This document shows, piece by piece, positions 25,064-32,839 of a DNA stretch of 47,050 nucleotides. Under the pieces are notes generated by a model that was not told where the DNA came from, ran no database searches, and saw only the letters and a list, made by a program, of their open reading frames with translations. Source of the stretch: Deltaproteobacteria bacterium (GTDB lineage Bacteria > Desulfobacterota > Dissulfuribacteria > Dissulfuribacterales > Dissulfuribacteraceae); assembly GCA_026994795.1 (NCBI GenBank), contig JALWQB010000196.1, forward strand, positions 1 to 47,050, read 5' to 3'. Within the stretch, counting starts at the first letter, position 1; each line of letters begins with the position of its first letter. The position numbers and the translations under genes were made by a program.

Positions 25064-26044
25064 ATGTCAGATAGCGCTTTGAGGGATGGCTATGGCATAC
25101 CTGTCATAAAGAGGAAACTTACAATTGTAGGGGCAGGCGCTGTTGGGACAAGCGCTTTGCACTGGGCAATGCAAAAGGCAGTAGCAGAAGAGATCGTCCT
25201 TATTGATGTGGTTAAAGGGCTTTCAGAGGGAAAGGCCCTTGACGCTGTCCAGTCTTCTTCATTATGCAGGTTCTCAGGGCAGATTACAGGGACGACTGAT
25301 TATGAGGCCACTAAGGGCTCACACTGCGTTATAATTACGGCAGGGCTTGCGAGAAGGCCGGGGATGTCAAGGGATGACCTCTTAGACAAGAACATAAAGA
25401 TAGTAAGCTCCGTTACAGAAAACATCATAAGATATAGCCCTGAAACTGTCTTGATTGTTGTAACCAATCCAATTGACGCAATGGTCTATACTGCATTTAA
25501 GGTATCCGGCCTTCCAAAGAGCCGTGTAATCGGCATGGCGGGGGCGCTGGACTCTGCCCGATATCGCTGCCTTATCGCAAGGGAGCTTGGCGTTTCTCCA
25601 GAGGATGTAAGCGCCCTTGTTATGGGCATTCATGGAGACAACATGCTCCCCCTCACGCGGCTTGCAAGCGTTGGAGGCGTGCCTGTAGAGGCCATTATCC
25701 CAAGAGAGAGGCTGGAGGAGATCGTCAAAAAGACCCAGCATGGAGGGGCAGAGATTGTAGGGCTTTTAAAGACCCAGAGCGCCTTCACGACCCCAGGGCT
25801 TTGCGCTGTAGAGATGGCTGAGGCGGTTCTGAGGGATAAAAGGCGCGTCCTCCCATGCGCTGCATACTTAGAGGGTGAATTTGGCGTTAACGGGCTGTTT
25901 CTCGGGGCGCCTGTAGTGATAGGGGGCGCTGGCATTGAGAGGATAATAGAATTTCCCTTGACAGATGAAGAGAAGGATGCCCTGAAACTCTCTGTTGAGG
26001 CCGTAGAGAGGCAGGTTGAGGCGGTTAATAGGCTCTTAATGTGA
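25064..26044 (+). CDS. mdh: Malate dehydrogenase (LDH-like type)
   Basis: A protein of 326 residues. NAD-binding VGAGAVGTSALHWA is near the N-terminus; the acidic end of strand 2 (LIDV) favours NAD over NADP. The substrate loop LARRPGMSRDDLLDKN has the arginine that selects oxaloacetate/malate over pyruvate/lactate. Catalytic parts VTNPIDAMV and MGIHGDN carry the expected Asn and His. It interconverts malate and oxaloacetate in the TCA cycle. A GGGGAGAG site precedes the ATG. An N-terminal extension of about 14 residues before the Rossmann strand is slightly long. pyrF follows after 41 bases. Confidence 0.93.
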   Translation: MSDSALRDGYGIPVIKRKLTIVGAGAVGTSALHWAMQKAVAEEIVLIDVVKGLSEGKALDAVQSSSLCRFSGQITGTTDYEATKGSHCVIITAGLARRPGMSRDDLLDKNIKIVSSVTENIIRYSPETVLIVVTNPIDAMVYTAFKVSGLPKSRVIGMAGALDSARYRCLIARELGVSPEDVSALVMGIHGDNMLPLTRLASVGGVPVEAIIPRERLEEIVKKTQHGGAEIVGLLKTQSAFTTPGLCAVEMAEAVLRDKRRVLPCAAYLEGEFGVNGLFLGAPVVIGGAGIERIIEFPLTDEEKDALKLSVEAVERQVEAVNRLLM

Positions 26045-26085
26045 TTATATTATGTGATTTTATATAATTTCTACGTAATTTTCTT

Positions 26086-26814
26086 ATGTTCCTATCTAAA
26101 AAAGATATTCCATATAATGAAAGGCTTATCTTTGCCCTTGATTTGCCAGACAATGAGGAGGCTCTCAGGCTCGTTTATGAGCTTGGGGACAGCGTTGTCT
26201 TTTATAAGGTTGGATTGCAGCTCTTTATGGCAGGCCGTTACTTTGAGCTCGTAAGGCAGTTGATTGATATGGGCAAGAAGGTATTTGTTGACCTGAAGCT
26301 CTTTGATGTGCCTCAGACTGTAGGCGCCGCCGTAAGAGAACTCAGAAGATACGGGGCATATTTTGCCACTGTCCACGGCAATGACGCCATATTAAGGGCC
26401 TCAGTTAAGGAAAAAGGAGGCATTAAAATACTTGCGGTAACAGTATTGACAAGCCTTGATCAGGCGGACATAGAAGACCTTGGCTTTAAGGCCAGCATAA
26501 AAGACCTTGTGCTCTCGCGTGCCAGACGGGCGTTAAACATAGGATGTGATGGCGTCATCTCATCAGGGCTTGAGGCGCCTGAAATCAGAAAAGGGCTTGG
26601 CGATCAACTCATTGTCGTTGCCCCGGGCATAAGGCCTGTAGCCAATGTTGACGATCAAAAAAGGACAGTTGATGTTGAAGAGGCGTTTTATAATGGCGCA
26701 GACTATATTGTAGTAGGAAGGCCGATAAGAAAACCCATTGACGGCATATCTCCAAAAGAGGCTGCTGAAAAGATACAGGCAAGGATTAAGGCAATATTTG
26801 ATGCTCCTATGTAA
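26086..26814 (+). CDS. pyrF: Orotidine 5'-phosphate decarboxylase
   Basis: A protein of 242 residues, TIM barrel, group 1 type. The active-site motif VDLKLFDVPQTV (catalytic Lys with Asp pair) and IFALDLPDNEEAL at the N-terminus, VAPGIRP and NGADYIVVGRPI (phosphate binding) are all in place. It makes UMP from OMP in pyrimidine synthesis. No good ribosome binding site precedes the ATG, where the sequence is AT-rich. It converges on cobL with only 14 bases between the stops. Confidence 0.94.
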   Translation: MFLSKKDIPYNERLIFALDLPDNEEALRLVYELGDSVVFYKVGLQLFMAGRYFELVRQLIDMGKKVFVDLKLFDVPQTVGAAVRELRRYGAYFATVHGNDAILRASVKEKGGIKILAVTVLTSLDQADIEDLGFKASIKDLVLSRARRALNIGCDGVISSGLEAPEIRKGLGDQLIVVAPGIRPVANVDDQKRTVDVEEAFYNGADYIVVGRPIRKPIDGISPKEAAEKIQARIKAIFDAPM

Positions 26815-26828
26815 CCCATTGAGCTTTT

Positions 26829-28142
26829 TCAGGTTTTTCTGCCTGTAACAAGCCATACGGGGTTCTTTGCCTTGAGATAAATATCATCTGCAATCTCTTT
26901 TGACCTGCTTACATTAAGCCCGATTACCCTACAGCCTATGCCCTTATTCTTAAAAAAGGAGACGGCGGCATTAAGGGAACTGAGCATAACACAGCTTATA
27001 ACCATAACCCCATCTGGCATCAGCCGCTTAAACACGCACTCCATTATAGAAGCAAGTCTCCTGCCTCCGCCGCCTATAAACACCTTATTGGGAGAAGGAA
27101 GGTCATAAAGACATGAAGGGGCATCCTGAGCTATTATATCTACATTAAATGCAGAAAACCGCCTTATATTTTCTGCAATAAGCCCTGCCCTCTTATCATC
27201 CTTTTCAATGGCAAATACCCTTCCAAACGGCATAAATGACGCTGTCTCAATGGAAATAGAGCCAGCGCCTGCGCCAATGTCCCATAATACAGGGGTTAAC
27301 GCCTCAGAATCGGCGGATTCACAGCCATTGCGTGATAGTAACAGGGAGATGGCAACAGACCTTACCTCTTGAGAAGTTACAGGCACCTTATCATCAGTAT
27401 CTTTCCTGTAGCAGTCCTCACTCAGGCCAAATACAGGATATTTCAAAGGGGCATCATTTTTTAACACTACAAAGTTAGGCATGAAAAATCTTTTAAGCCG
27501 CGCCTCCTCAAGGGTGAGGCTATAGACTCTTTCTTTTGAGCCAAGGCCAATGGCCTCAAGGACATACATATAAAATCTATCAGGCGTATCTGTCTTTTTA
27601 AGAATAATATCAGCTATTTTTGATGGGCTGTTTTCTAAATCGGTATATATGCCAATAATCCTGTTTAAAAAGGCATAGGGCAGAACATTTTTAATATCAC
27701 GCCCGTGAAGGCTTATTATCCTCGCCTCATTCATCGGGAGCTTTAACATTGAAAAGGCTGCCTGAGCAATTGTTGCGTTTGAATAAAACTCTATCTTTTC
27801 TCTATCAATCTGCTTTAATATATAGTTTCCAAGGCTAAAGAAAAGCGGGTCGCCTGATACAAGCACCCCAACAGCTCTACCCGCCTCCTGCAACCTCAAA
27901 AGCTCTTTCACGCCATCTGATACAGGAAGAGGCAATGGGCGGATATTTGCCGTTATCTCCTGATTAAGCAATCCCTCTTCAATAAGCCCATCAATGACTA
28001 ACTTCGCATATCTTCCAGCAAATACGACATCACACCCTTCTATCGCTTTCGCAAGATGAGGGCCAATGCCGCCACCCCTACCTGAGCCAATTCCTATGAC
28101 CTTAATCTTTTTAAACTGATTATCTCTTAAATCTTCCTGCAT
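26829..28142 (-). CDS. cobL: Precorrin-6Y C5,15-methyltransferase, CbiE-CbiT fusion
   Basis: A protein of 437 residues. Residues 10-230 are the CbiE tetrapyrrole methylase (IGIGSGRGGGIGPHLAKAI, VLVSGDPLFFSLG). Residues 245-430 are CbiT, an SAM-dependent methylase/decarboxylase (VLWDIGAGAGSISIE, FIGGGGRRLASIM). Together they methylate the corrin ring at C5 and C15 and decarboxylate it during cobalamin synthesis. No other cobalamin biosynthesis gene is in the window. It follows the glcD-like gene on the minus strand by 11 bases, so the two may be co-transcribed. Confidence 0.93.
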   Translation of the reverse strand: MQEDLRDNQFKKIKVIGIGSGRGGGIGPHLAKAIEGCDVVFAGRYAKLVIDGLIEEGLLNQEITANIRPLPLPVSDGVKELLRLQEAGRAVGVLVSGDPLFFSLGNYILKQIDREKIEFYSNATIAQAAFSMLKLPMNEARIISLHGRDIKNVLPYAFLNRIIGIYTDLENSPSKIADIILKKTDTPDRFYMYVLEAIGLGSKERVYSLTLEEARLKRFFMPNFVVLKNDAPLKYPVFGLSEDCYRKDTDDKVPVTSQEVRSVAISLLLSRNGCESADSEALTPVLWDIGAGAGSISIETASFMPFGRVFAIEKDDKRAGLIAENIRRFSAFNVDIIAQDAPSCLYDLPSPNKVFIGGGGRRLASIMECVFKRLMPDGVMVISCVMLSSLNAAVSFFKNKGIGCRVIGLNVSRSKEIADDIYLKAKNPVWLVTGRKT

Positions 28143-28153
28143 CCTTATTACGC

Positions 28154-29560
28154 CTATTTGTCCTTTTGCCGTTCTGGGAATAGCTTCCCTGCATTCAAAA
28201 GCCCTTTTGGGTCAAAAATCCCCTTTATCTCCTGCATAATCTTATATTGAGCGCCCTTTATGTCTGAGGTTAAATAAGGCTTTTTCATAATGCCTATCCC
28301 ATGCTCCCCTGATATCCTGCCGCCAAGCCCTAACGCCATATCAAATATCTCTTTGACCACCTGCTCTATCTTATTGCCCTCCCTGTTTAAGTCGCATAAG
28401 ATATTGACGTGAAGGTTGCCGTCCCCTGCATGTCCAAAACAGACAATCTTAATTGAACTGCCGGAAGAACCATTAAAGGCATCCTCTATTGCCCCTAAAC
28501 ACAAGAGGGCATCCCTTATCTTTCCCCTCGGGACAACTATGTCCTCACTTATCTTGTGAGGATAGCCAAGCTCCCTTACCCTCTGACTTAAGCTCCTCCT
28601 TATTGACCATAGCTCACCTGCTGCGTCTTTGCCCTTAACGACCACAGTTGCAGAAAAGTCATTCTTTAACAGCCCCTTTACCTGCGCCATGTCAATTCTT
28701 ACCGCCTCCTCATTACCATCAAATTCCATAAGGAGGATAGATGGGGCATTCTTACTGGAATCATAATTACGCCCTTTAAGCACGATATAAGAGCATGTCT
28801 TATCCATAAATTCAATTGACCTTGGCAGGATACCAGCAGTCAGTATGGCGTTTACGGCTCTAAGGGCAACCTCTTCACCATTGAATATGGCGAGAATAAC
28901 GCCAAGGTATTTGGGAAGCGGCAGAAGCTTCAGGGTAATTTCCGTAAATATGGAAAGTGTGCCCTCTGAACCGACTAACAGGTCATTTATGTCATATCCG
29001 ACAGATGATTTTACTGTGCTCCCACCGGTATAAAGGCGTTCTCCATCAGGAGAGAGGGCATTTATCCCGATCACATAATCCCTTGTAACGCCATACTTTA
29101 CCGCCCTTATCCCGCCAGCATTGGTCGCCACATTGCCGCCTATGGTAGAAAAGGATGCGCTTGCAGGGTCAGGGGGATAAAAAAGCCCTGCCCCCTCCAC
29201 GGCCTTCTGGATATCTCTTGTAATAACCCCCGGCTCAGCCCTTGCAATCATATCCTCCCTTGACACCTCAATAATCCTGTTCATCCTCTCAAAAGATATG
29301 ACCACATTGGGTGAACAAACGGGGATACACGCCCCTGTCCTCCCGCTGCCCGCTCCCCTTGGATATATATAGACGCCCTCATTGTAACAAAGTGATAAAA
29401 GACGAGATAATGACTCAATATCAGGGGGAAAACATACGATATCAGCAGCGCCTGAAAGCCCGCTTGCATCAAATGAATAGACAGAAGCCCCTTCTTCCGT
29501 ATCAATTACGTTGGAGATTCCAACTATTGAGATTATAGCGCCCTTAATGCCATACGACAC
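28154..29560 (-). CDS. glcD: FAD-linked oxidase, GlcD-like (glycolate / D-lactate dehydrogenase)
   Basis: A protein of 468 residues, start GTG 29560 with a GAGG site about 12 bases away. The FAD_binding_4 domain comes first: YPRGAGSGRTGACIP, ASFSTIGGNVATNAGGIRA and LLVGSEGTLSIFTEI. The FAD-oxidase C domain has FGHAGDGNLHVNIL and GGRISGEHGIGIMKKPYL, the metal/substrate site. The family oxidises D-lactate, glycolate or 2-hydroxyglutarate and passes electrons to quinone or a partner Fe-S protein. No GlcE/GlcF-like partner is next to it, so the substrate is open. Confidence 0.9.
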   Translation of the reverse strand: MSYGIKGAIISIVGISNVIDTEEGASVYSFDASGLSGAADIVCFPPDIESLSRLLSLCYNEGVYIYPRGAGSGRTGACIPVCSPNVVISFERMNRIIEVSREDMIARAEPGVITRDIQKAVEGAGLFYPPDPASASFSTIGGNVATNAGGIRAVKYGVTRDYVIGINALSPDGERLYTGGSTVKSSVGYDINDLLVGSEGTLSIFTEITLKLLPLPKYLGVILAIFNGEEVALRAVNAILTAGILPRSIEFMDKTCSYIVLKGRNYDSSKNAPSILLMEFDGNEEAVRIDMAQVKGLLKNDFSATVVVKGKDAAGELWSIRRSLSQRVRELGYPHKISEDIVVPRGKIRDALLCLGAIEDAFNGSSGSSIKIVCFGHAGDGNLHVNILCDLNREGNKIEQVVKEIFDMALGLGGRISGEHGIGIMKKPYLTSDIKGAQYKIMQEIKGIFDPKGLLNAGKLFPERQKDK

Positions 29561-29627
29561 TTTTTAAATTTTCCTCTATTTTCATTAAGTCAAACCCTTA
29601 CAAATATATAAGGCTTTCAGTTGCAAG

Positions 29628-30449
29628 TTAGGCAACAAATTGCTCAAACATGCTAAATGGCCACCTTAATGGGGGGACAGAGAGACACATCTTCTCCCTT
29701 TTTACAGGGTGAATGCATAAAAGCTTAAAAGAATGAAGCGCTATCTCGCCATAACCCATTTCTTTATATATTCTGCTTGCGCCATATTTTCTATCTCCAA
29801 CAATAGGACACCCCATGTAAGCTAACGTTGCCCTTAGCTGATGACTCCTCCCTGTATATGGCCTGAGTAAAAAAAGAGACATATCTCTTTTTTTATCGTA
29901 ATAAAGGAGTTTCCACCATGTAACAGCGAGTTGTGCCCCTTTTAATAGCTTATTGCCATTTTTAGGAACATATTCCCCTGCTATTTTAACTATATTGTCC
30001 CTTGAGAGCTTTTTAATATAAATCCTTTCTACTCCCTCTGCCCCTGCCTTCAGCTTATGAATGCCTAATTTGCCCTTCTCCATCTTACAAGGAGCGCCCT
30101 CTGATACAGCAAGATAGAGCTTCTTTACGTCTCCCCGCTTCATTGCCTCATTCATCCGCTTTGAGCATTTTGACCTCAGGCAATATGCGATTATGCCGGA
30201 TACGGGCCTGTCAAGCCTTTGAAACACGCCAATATAGACATTTCCCTTTTTAGACTTTTTTTCTCTTATATATTTCTGAATAAGGGCATAAAGCGAGGCG
30301 TCTTTAGAGCTGTCTGGAACGGATGGCATTCTTGGGGGCTTATTACACGCTATAAGGTGATTGTCTTCATATATAATATGGTCTTTTATGTCATAATCTA
30401 AGTCTATATGATAACAGGTCTTATTGTCTCTATAAATAAACCTTTCAAT
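29628..30449 (-). CDS. RluA/RluD-family pseudouridine synthase, likely ATT start
   Basis: The frame codes for FQRLDRPVSG (catalytic Asp loop, family HRLD with His replaced by Gln), LRPYTGRSHQLRATLAYMGCPIVGD and an end typical of the family. The first ATG is at 30329, but coding sequence clearly continues upstream as DHIIYEDNHLIACNKPPR, matching the conserved family N-terminus. The only plausible start is ATT at 30449 behind GAAAGGGGG at six bases (273 residues). No ATG, GTG or TTG is in frame before the upstream TGA. It should isomerise uridine in rRNA or tRNA. The target is not predictable. It lies just after the flavoprotein gene on the same strand. Confidence 0.8.
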   Translation of the reverse strand: MERFIYRDNKTCYHIDLDYDIKDHIIYEDNHLIACNKPPRMPSVPDSSKDASLYALIQKYIREKKSKKGNVYIGVFQRLDRPVSGIIAYCLRSKCSKRMNEAMKRGDVKKLYLAVSEGAPCKMEKGKLGIHKLKAGAEGVERIYIKKLSRDNIVKIAGEYVPKNGNKLLKGAQLAVTWWKLLYYDKKRDMSLFLLRPYTGRSHQLRATLAYMGCPIVGDRKYGASRIYKEMGYGEIALHSFKLLCIHPVKREKMCLSVPPLRWPFSMFEQFVA

Positions 30450-30472
30450 GATAAGCCCCCTTTCAGGTCGTC

Positions 30473-31438
30473 TTATTTTAAGAACTCTTCATATCTGGAC
30501 AGGATGCAATCCATCGTCTTTTTCGCGGTATTAAACGCTGCCATTATGCTCCCCTTTTGAAGGGCAAGGTCTCCGACAAGGAATAGACGCCTTATATTTA
30601 CTTCACCGCATTCATCAACCTTTGGCCTGTTCCCGTCAAACTCAACGCCTATTGACTCAAGGAATGTCTTTGGCGTCATCCCTCCGAGGCAATAAAATAC
30701 AGCGTCATATTCAATTACATCTCCGCCCTTAAAACGGACCCTGACCATATCTGCTGCATCTTCAAGGGCATCTATGTCTGTACCGAGCATGAGATTGACT
30801 GTGCCTTCACTGCAACAGCCGTTAAGGGAGCAGAGATTTGTCTGATTTATCCTGAAAAATTTCTCTCTCCTGTATGACAGGTCAACAGAATTATCCTTAG
30901 CAAGAAAACAGGCTGTCTCAGCGGCGGTATCTCCCCCTCCTACAACAAGCGCCTTCTTCCCTTTAAGCGGCGTCTTTGGAAGGGCAAAAAACACCTTGTC
31001 TCTCACCTCCTTAGGGATTGGATAACTGGGCTTTACAGGCTTTCCAAATACCCCGATGGCAATTATTACCACTGGCGTCTCCACCTCAAGGTCCCCCCCT
31101 GTCCTTACGACAAAAGTATCATCTTTTACCTCCACCTTCTGAGCCTCATTCCAAAACCTGACATTTAGCCCGTAATCATCTACCACCTTCTTTATCCTAT
31201 CTAAAAACTCTTCCCTTGTCTCTGTATCAAAAGAGAGCTTTCCTATAGGCTCAACCTTTACCTTTCTGTAAACAGGGTCAACCCTCTTGCCTTCATGGTA
31301 TAGGCTTACAATCGTATCGCATAAATGTCCCTTTTTCTCAAGGATGATAACATCGTCAATGCCTGCCTCTTTTGCCTCAACCCCTGATGCAATACCAGCA
31401 GGCCCTGCGCCAATAACAACTATCTTTGCCTGTTCCAT
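30473..31438 (-). CDS. Thioredoxin-reductase-like FAD/NAD(P) oxidoreductase (YpdA-like)
   Basis: A protein of 321 residues, ATG 31438, with AGGAGG six bases upstream. FAD-binding GAGPAGIASGVEA is N-terminal, NAD(P)-binding VVGGGDTAAETACFL is mid-protein, and the second FAD motif is FLVGDLALQKGS near the end. There is no CxxC redox-active disulfide of classical TrxB; the paired cysteines NGCC are not in the usual place. This suits YpdA-type bacillithiol-disulfide reductase-like or ferredoxin-NADP reductase-like enzymes. The physiological partner is unknown. It precedes the pseudouridine synthase by 23 bases. Confidence 0.82.
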   Translation of the reverse strand: MEQAKIVVIGAGPAGIASGVEAKEAGIDDVIILEKKGHLCDTIVSLYHEGKRVDPVYRKVKVEPIGKLSFDTETREEFLDRIKKVVDDYGLNVRFWNEAQKVEVKDDTFVVRTGGDLEVETPVVIIAIGVFGKPVKPSYPIPKEVRDKVFFALPKTPLKGKKALVVGGGDTAAETACFLAKDNSVDLSYRREKFFRINQTNLCSLNGCCSEGTVNLMLGTDIDALEDAADMVRVRFKGGDVIEYDAVFYCLGGMTPKTFLESIGVEFDGNRPKVDECGEVNIRRLFLVGDLALQKGSIMAAFNTAKKTMDCILSRYEEFLK

Positions 31439-31583
31439 CAATTACCTCCTTTTCAAATTCCATTAAGATTGTTACTCTATTGCCATTTTAAATTAAGTGA
31501 CCCCTTAATATCATAGGCTGTTATCTATGTCAGCTATAATTTATTGGTAAACATATAAGATATATTAGCCAATGGAGTTAAAA

Positions 31584-31772
31584 ATGCAAGAAAGAGGATA
31601 CTGCCAAAAAGACAATATTGAAAGCCCAATAGAAAAGGGTTGCAGGCACCCTACTGACTATTGTCAGTTCAGAAATATGTGTATAATCCATTTTATGGAA
31701 CAAGAAAGAAAATCGGATAATGAGAGGGGAAAAGGTATGATTGCCCCAAAAGCTGGGCAGAGAAATAATTAA
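31584..31772 (+). CDS. Small Cys-rich protein, possible zinc or Fe-S binding
   Basis: A frame of 62 residues from ATG 31584, with GGAG six bases upstream (an ATG also lies at 31572). The centre reads GCRHPTDYCQFRNMCIIHFMEQE, given in parts: CRHPTDYCQFR and NMCIIHF. The spacing C-x6-C-x4-C plus His is a likely metal site. I recall similar short C-x-HP-x-DYC-x-FR patterns in hypothetical proteins of anaerobic bacteria, but I cannot name a family. A TATAAT is at 31535-31540, about 45 bases upstream, without a clear -35. It converges on rlmN with 5 bases between. Confidence 0.6.
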   Translation: MQERGYCQKDNIESPIEKGCRHPTDYCQFRNMCIIHFMEQERKSDNERGKGMIAPKAGQRNN

Positions 31773-31777
31773 GTCTG

Positions 31778-32812
31778 TTATGCTTTAACCCTCTTATACA
31801 ATTGCCCGCAGGCAGCCTCAATATCCTGCCCCTTACTCTTCCTTACTGTAACAGTATAACCCTTTTGCCTCAAAAGTTCTTTGAATGTATCTATCTCTTC
31901 AGGGCATGGGGGCATAAATTGCGAATCTCTATCTTTATTCAAGGGAATAAGATTTATCTTGACCTTTAGGCCAGATAAGAGCCGTGAAAGCCCCACTGCA
32001 TCTTTTTTAGAGTGGTTAAACCCCCTTATCATAAGATATTCAATTGTAATGCGTCTCCTCTTTGGCAACGGAAATTTCTTTAATGAGGCTATAATGTCAT
32101 TTATTCCAAAGCGCCTGTTTGCAGGCATGATTAAAGAGCGTTTTTCATCAGTTGTGGCATGAAGGCTTATTGCAAGGCCGATGTCGTTAAGACACCGCCC
32201 CATCTCATACAGCCCTTCTCTATGGCCTACAGTTGAGAGCGTGATCCTCCTCTTTGAGAAATCAAGCCCATAAGGGTCTGTCATAATAGAGATTGCCTTT
32301 TTAACATTTGAGAAGTTATCAAGAGGCTCTCCCATGCCCATAAGGACAATATTTCTCAAGGCATTTCTTGAGCCGATGATATTTATCGCATTAATCACCT
32401 GAAATGCGATCTCTGATGGCATTAAGTCCCGTATAAAGCCCATCTTTGCAGTATAACAAAACTTACACCCCATCTTACAGCCAACTTGCGTTGACAGGCA
32501 AAGGGTATAGCGGCCTTCCTCAGGTATGATGACGCTCTCTATGATGTTTCCGTCAGATAAGAGGGTTGCAAACTTGATGGTGCCGTCACTGGAAGCAGCT
32601 CTTTCTATCACCCTGTTATTACAAATGGAAAACTCCCTTAAAAGCCTCTTTCGCATAGAAAGAGGAAGGTCTGTCATCTCCTCAAACGAAAGAGAGCGCC
32701 TTTTCCACAGCCAGCCAAAGACCTGCCTTCCCCTGTATGCTTCAAACCCAATATCCTTACTGATGGACTCAAGCTCCTTTAAGGTTAAGGAGTGGATGTC
32801 TGTCTTCTGCAT
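31778..32812 (-). CDS. rlmN: Dual-specificity 23S rRNA/tRNA adenine C2-methyltransferase RlmN
   Basis: A protein of 344 residues. The radical-SAM cluster is CKMGCKFCYTAKMG (CxxxCxxC), the helical N-terminal RlmN part includes RGRQVFGWLWKR, and the SAM-binding LMGMGEPLDN follows. The near-terminal DIEAACGQL carries the second catalytic cysteine. It methylates A2503 of 23S rRNA and A37 of some tRNAs by radical chemistry. Its length fits the family. Transcribed toward the small Cys-rich gene, it sits downstream of the phosphofructokinase gene by 27 bases, possibly in one unit. Confidence 0.95.
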   Translation of the reverse strand: MQKTDIHSLTLKELESISKDIGFEAYRGRQVFGWLWKRRSLSFEEMTDLPLSMRKRLLREFSICNNRVIERAASSDGTIKFATLLSDGNIIESVIIPEEGRYTLCLSTQVGCKMGCKFCYTAKMGFIRDLMPSEIAFQVINAINIIGSRNALRNIVLMGMGEPLDNFSNVKKAISIMTDPYGLDFSKRRITLSTVGHREGLYEMGRCLNDIGLAISLHATTDEKRSLIMPANRRFGINDIIASLKKFPLPKRRRITIEYLMIRGFNHSKKDAVGLSRLLSGLKVKINLIPLNKDRDSQFMPPCPEEIDTFKELLRQKGYTVTVRKSKGQDIEAACGQLYKRVKA

Positions 32813-32839
32813 AACCTTATAACTGACACTGCTGGATAT

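Noticed and set aside
30395-30450. TTG start one base from the ATT at 30449 for the pseudouridine synthase
   Set aside because: That frame meets a stop after about 14 codons and would need a frameshift.
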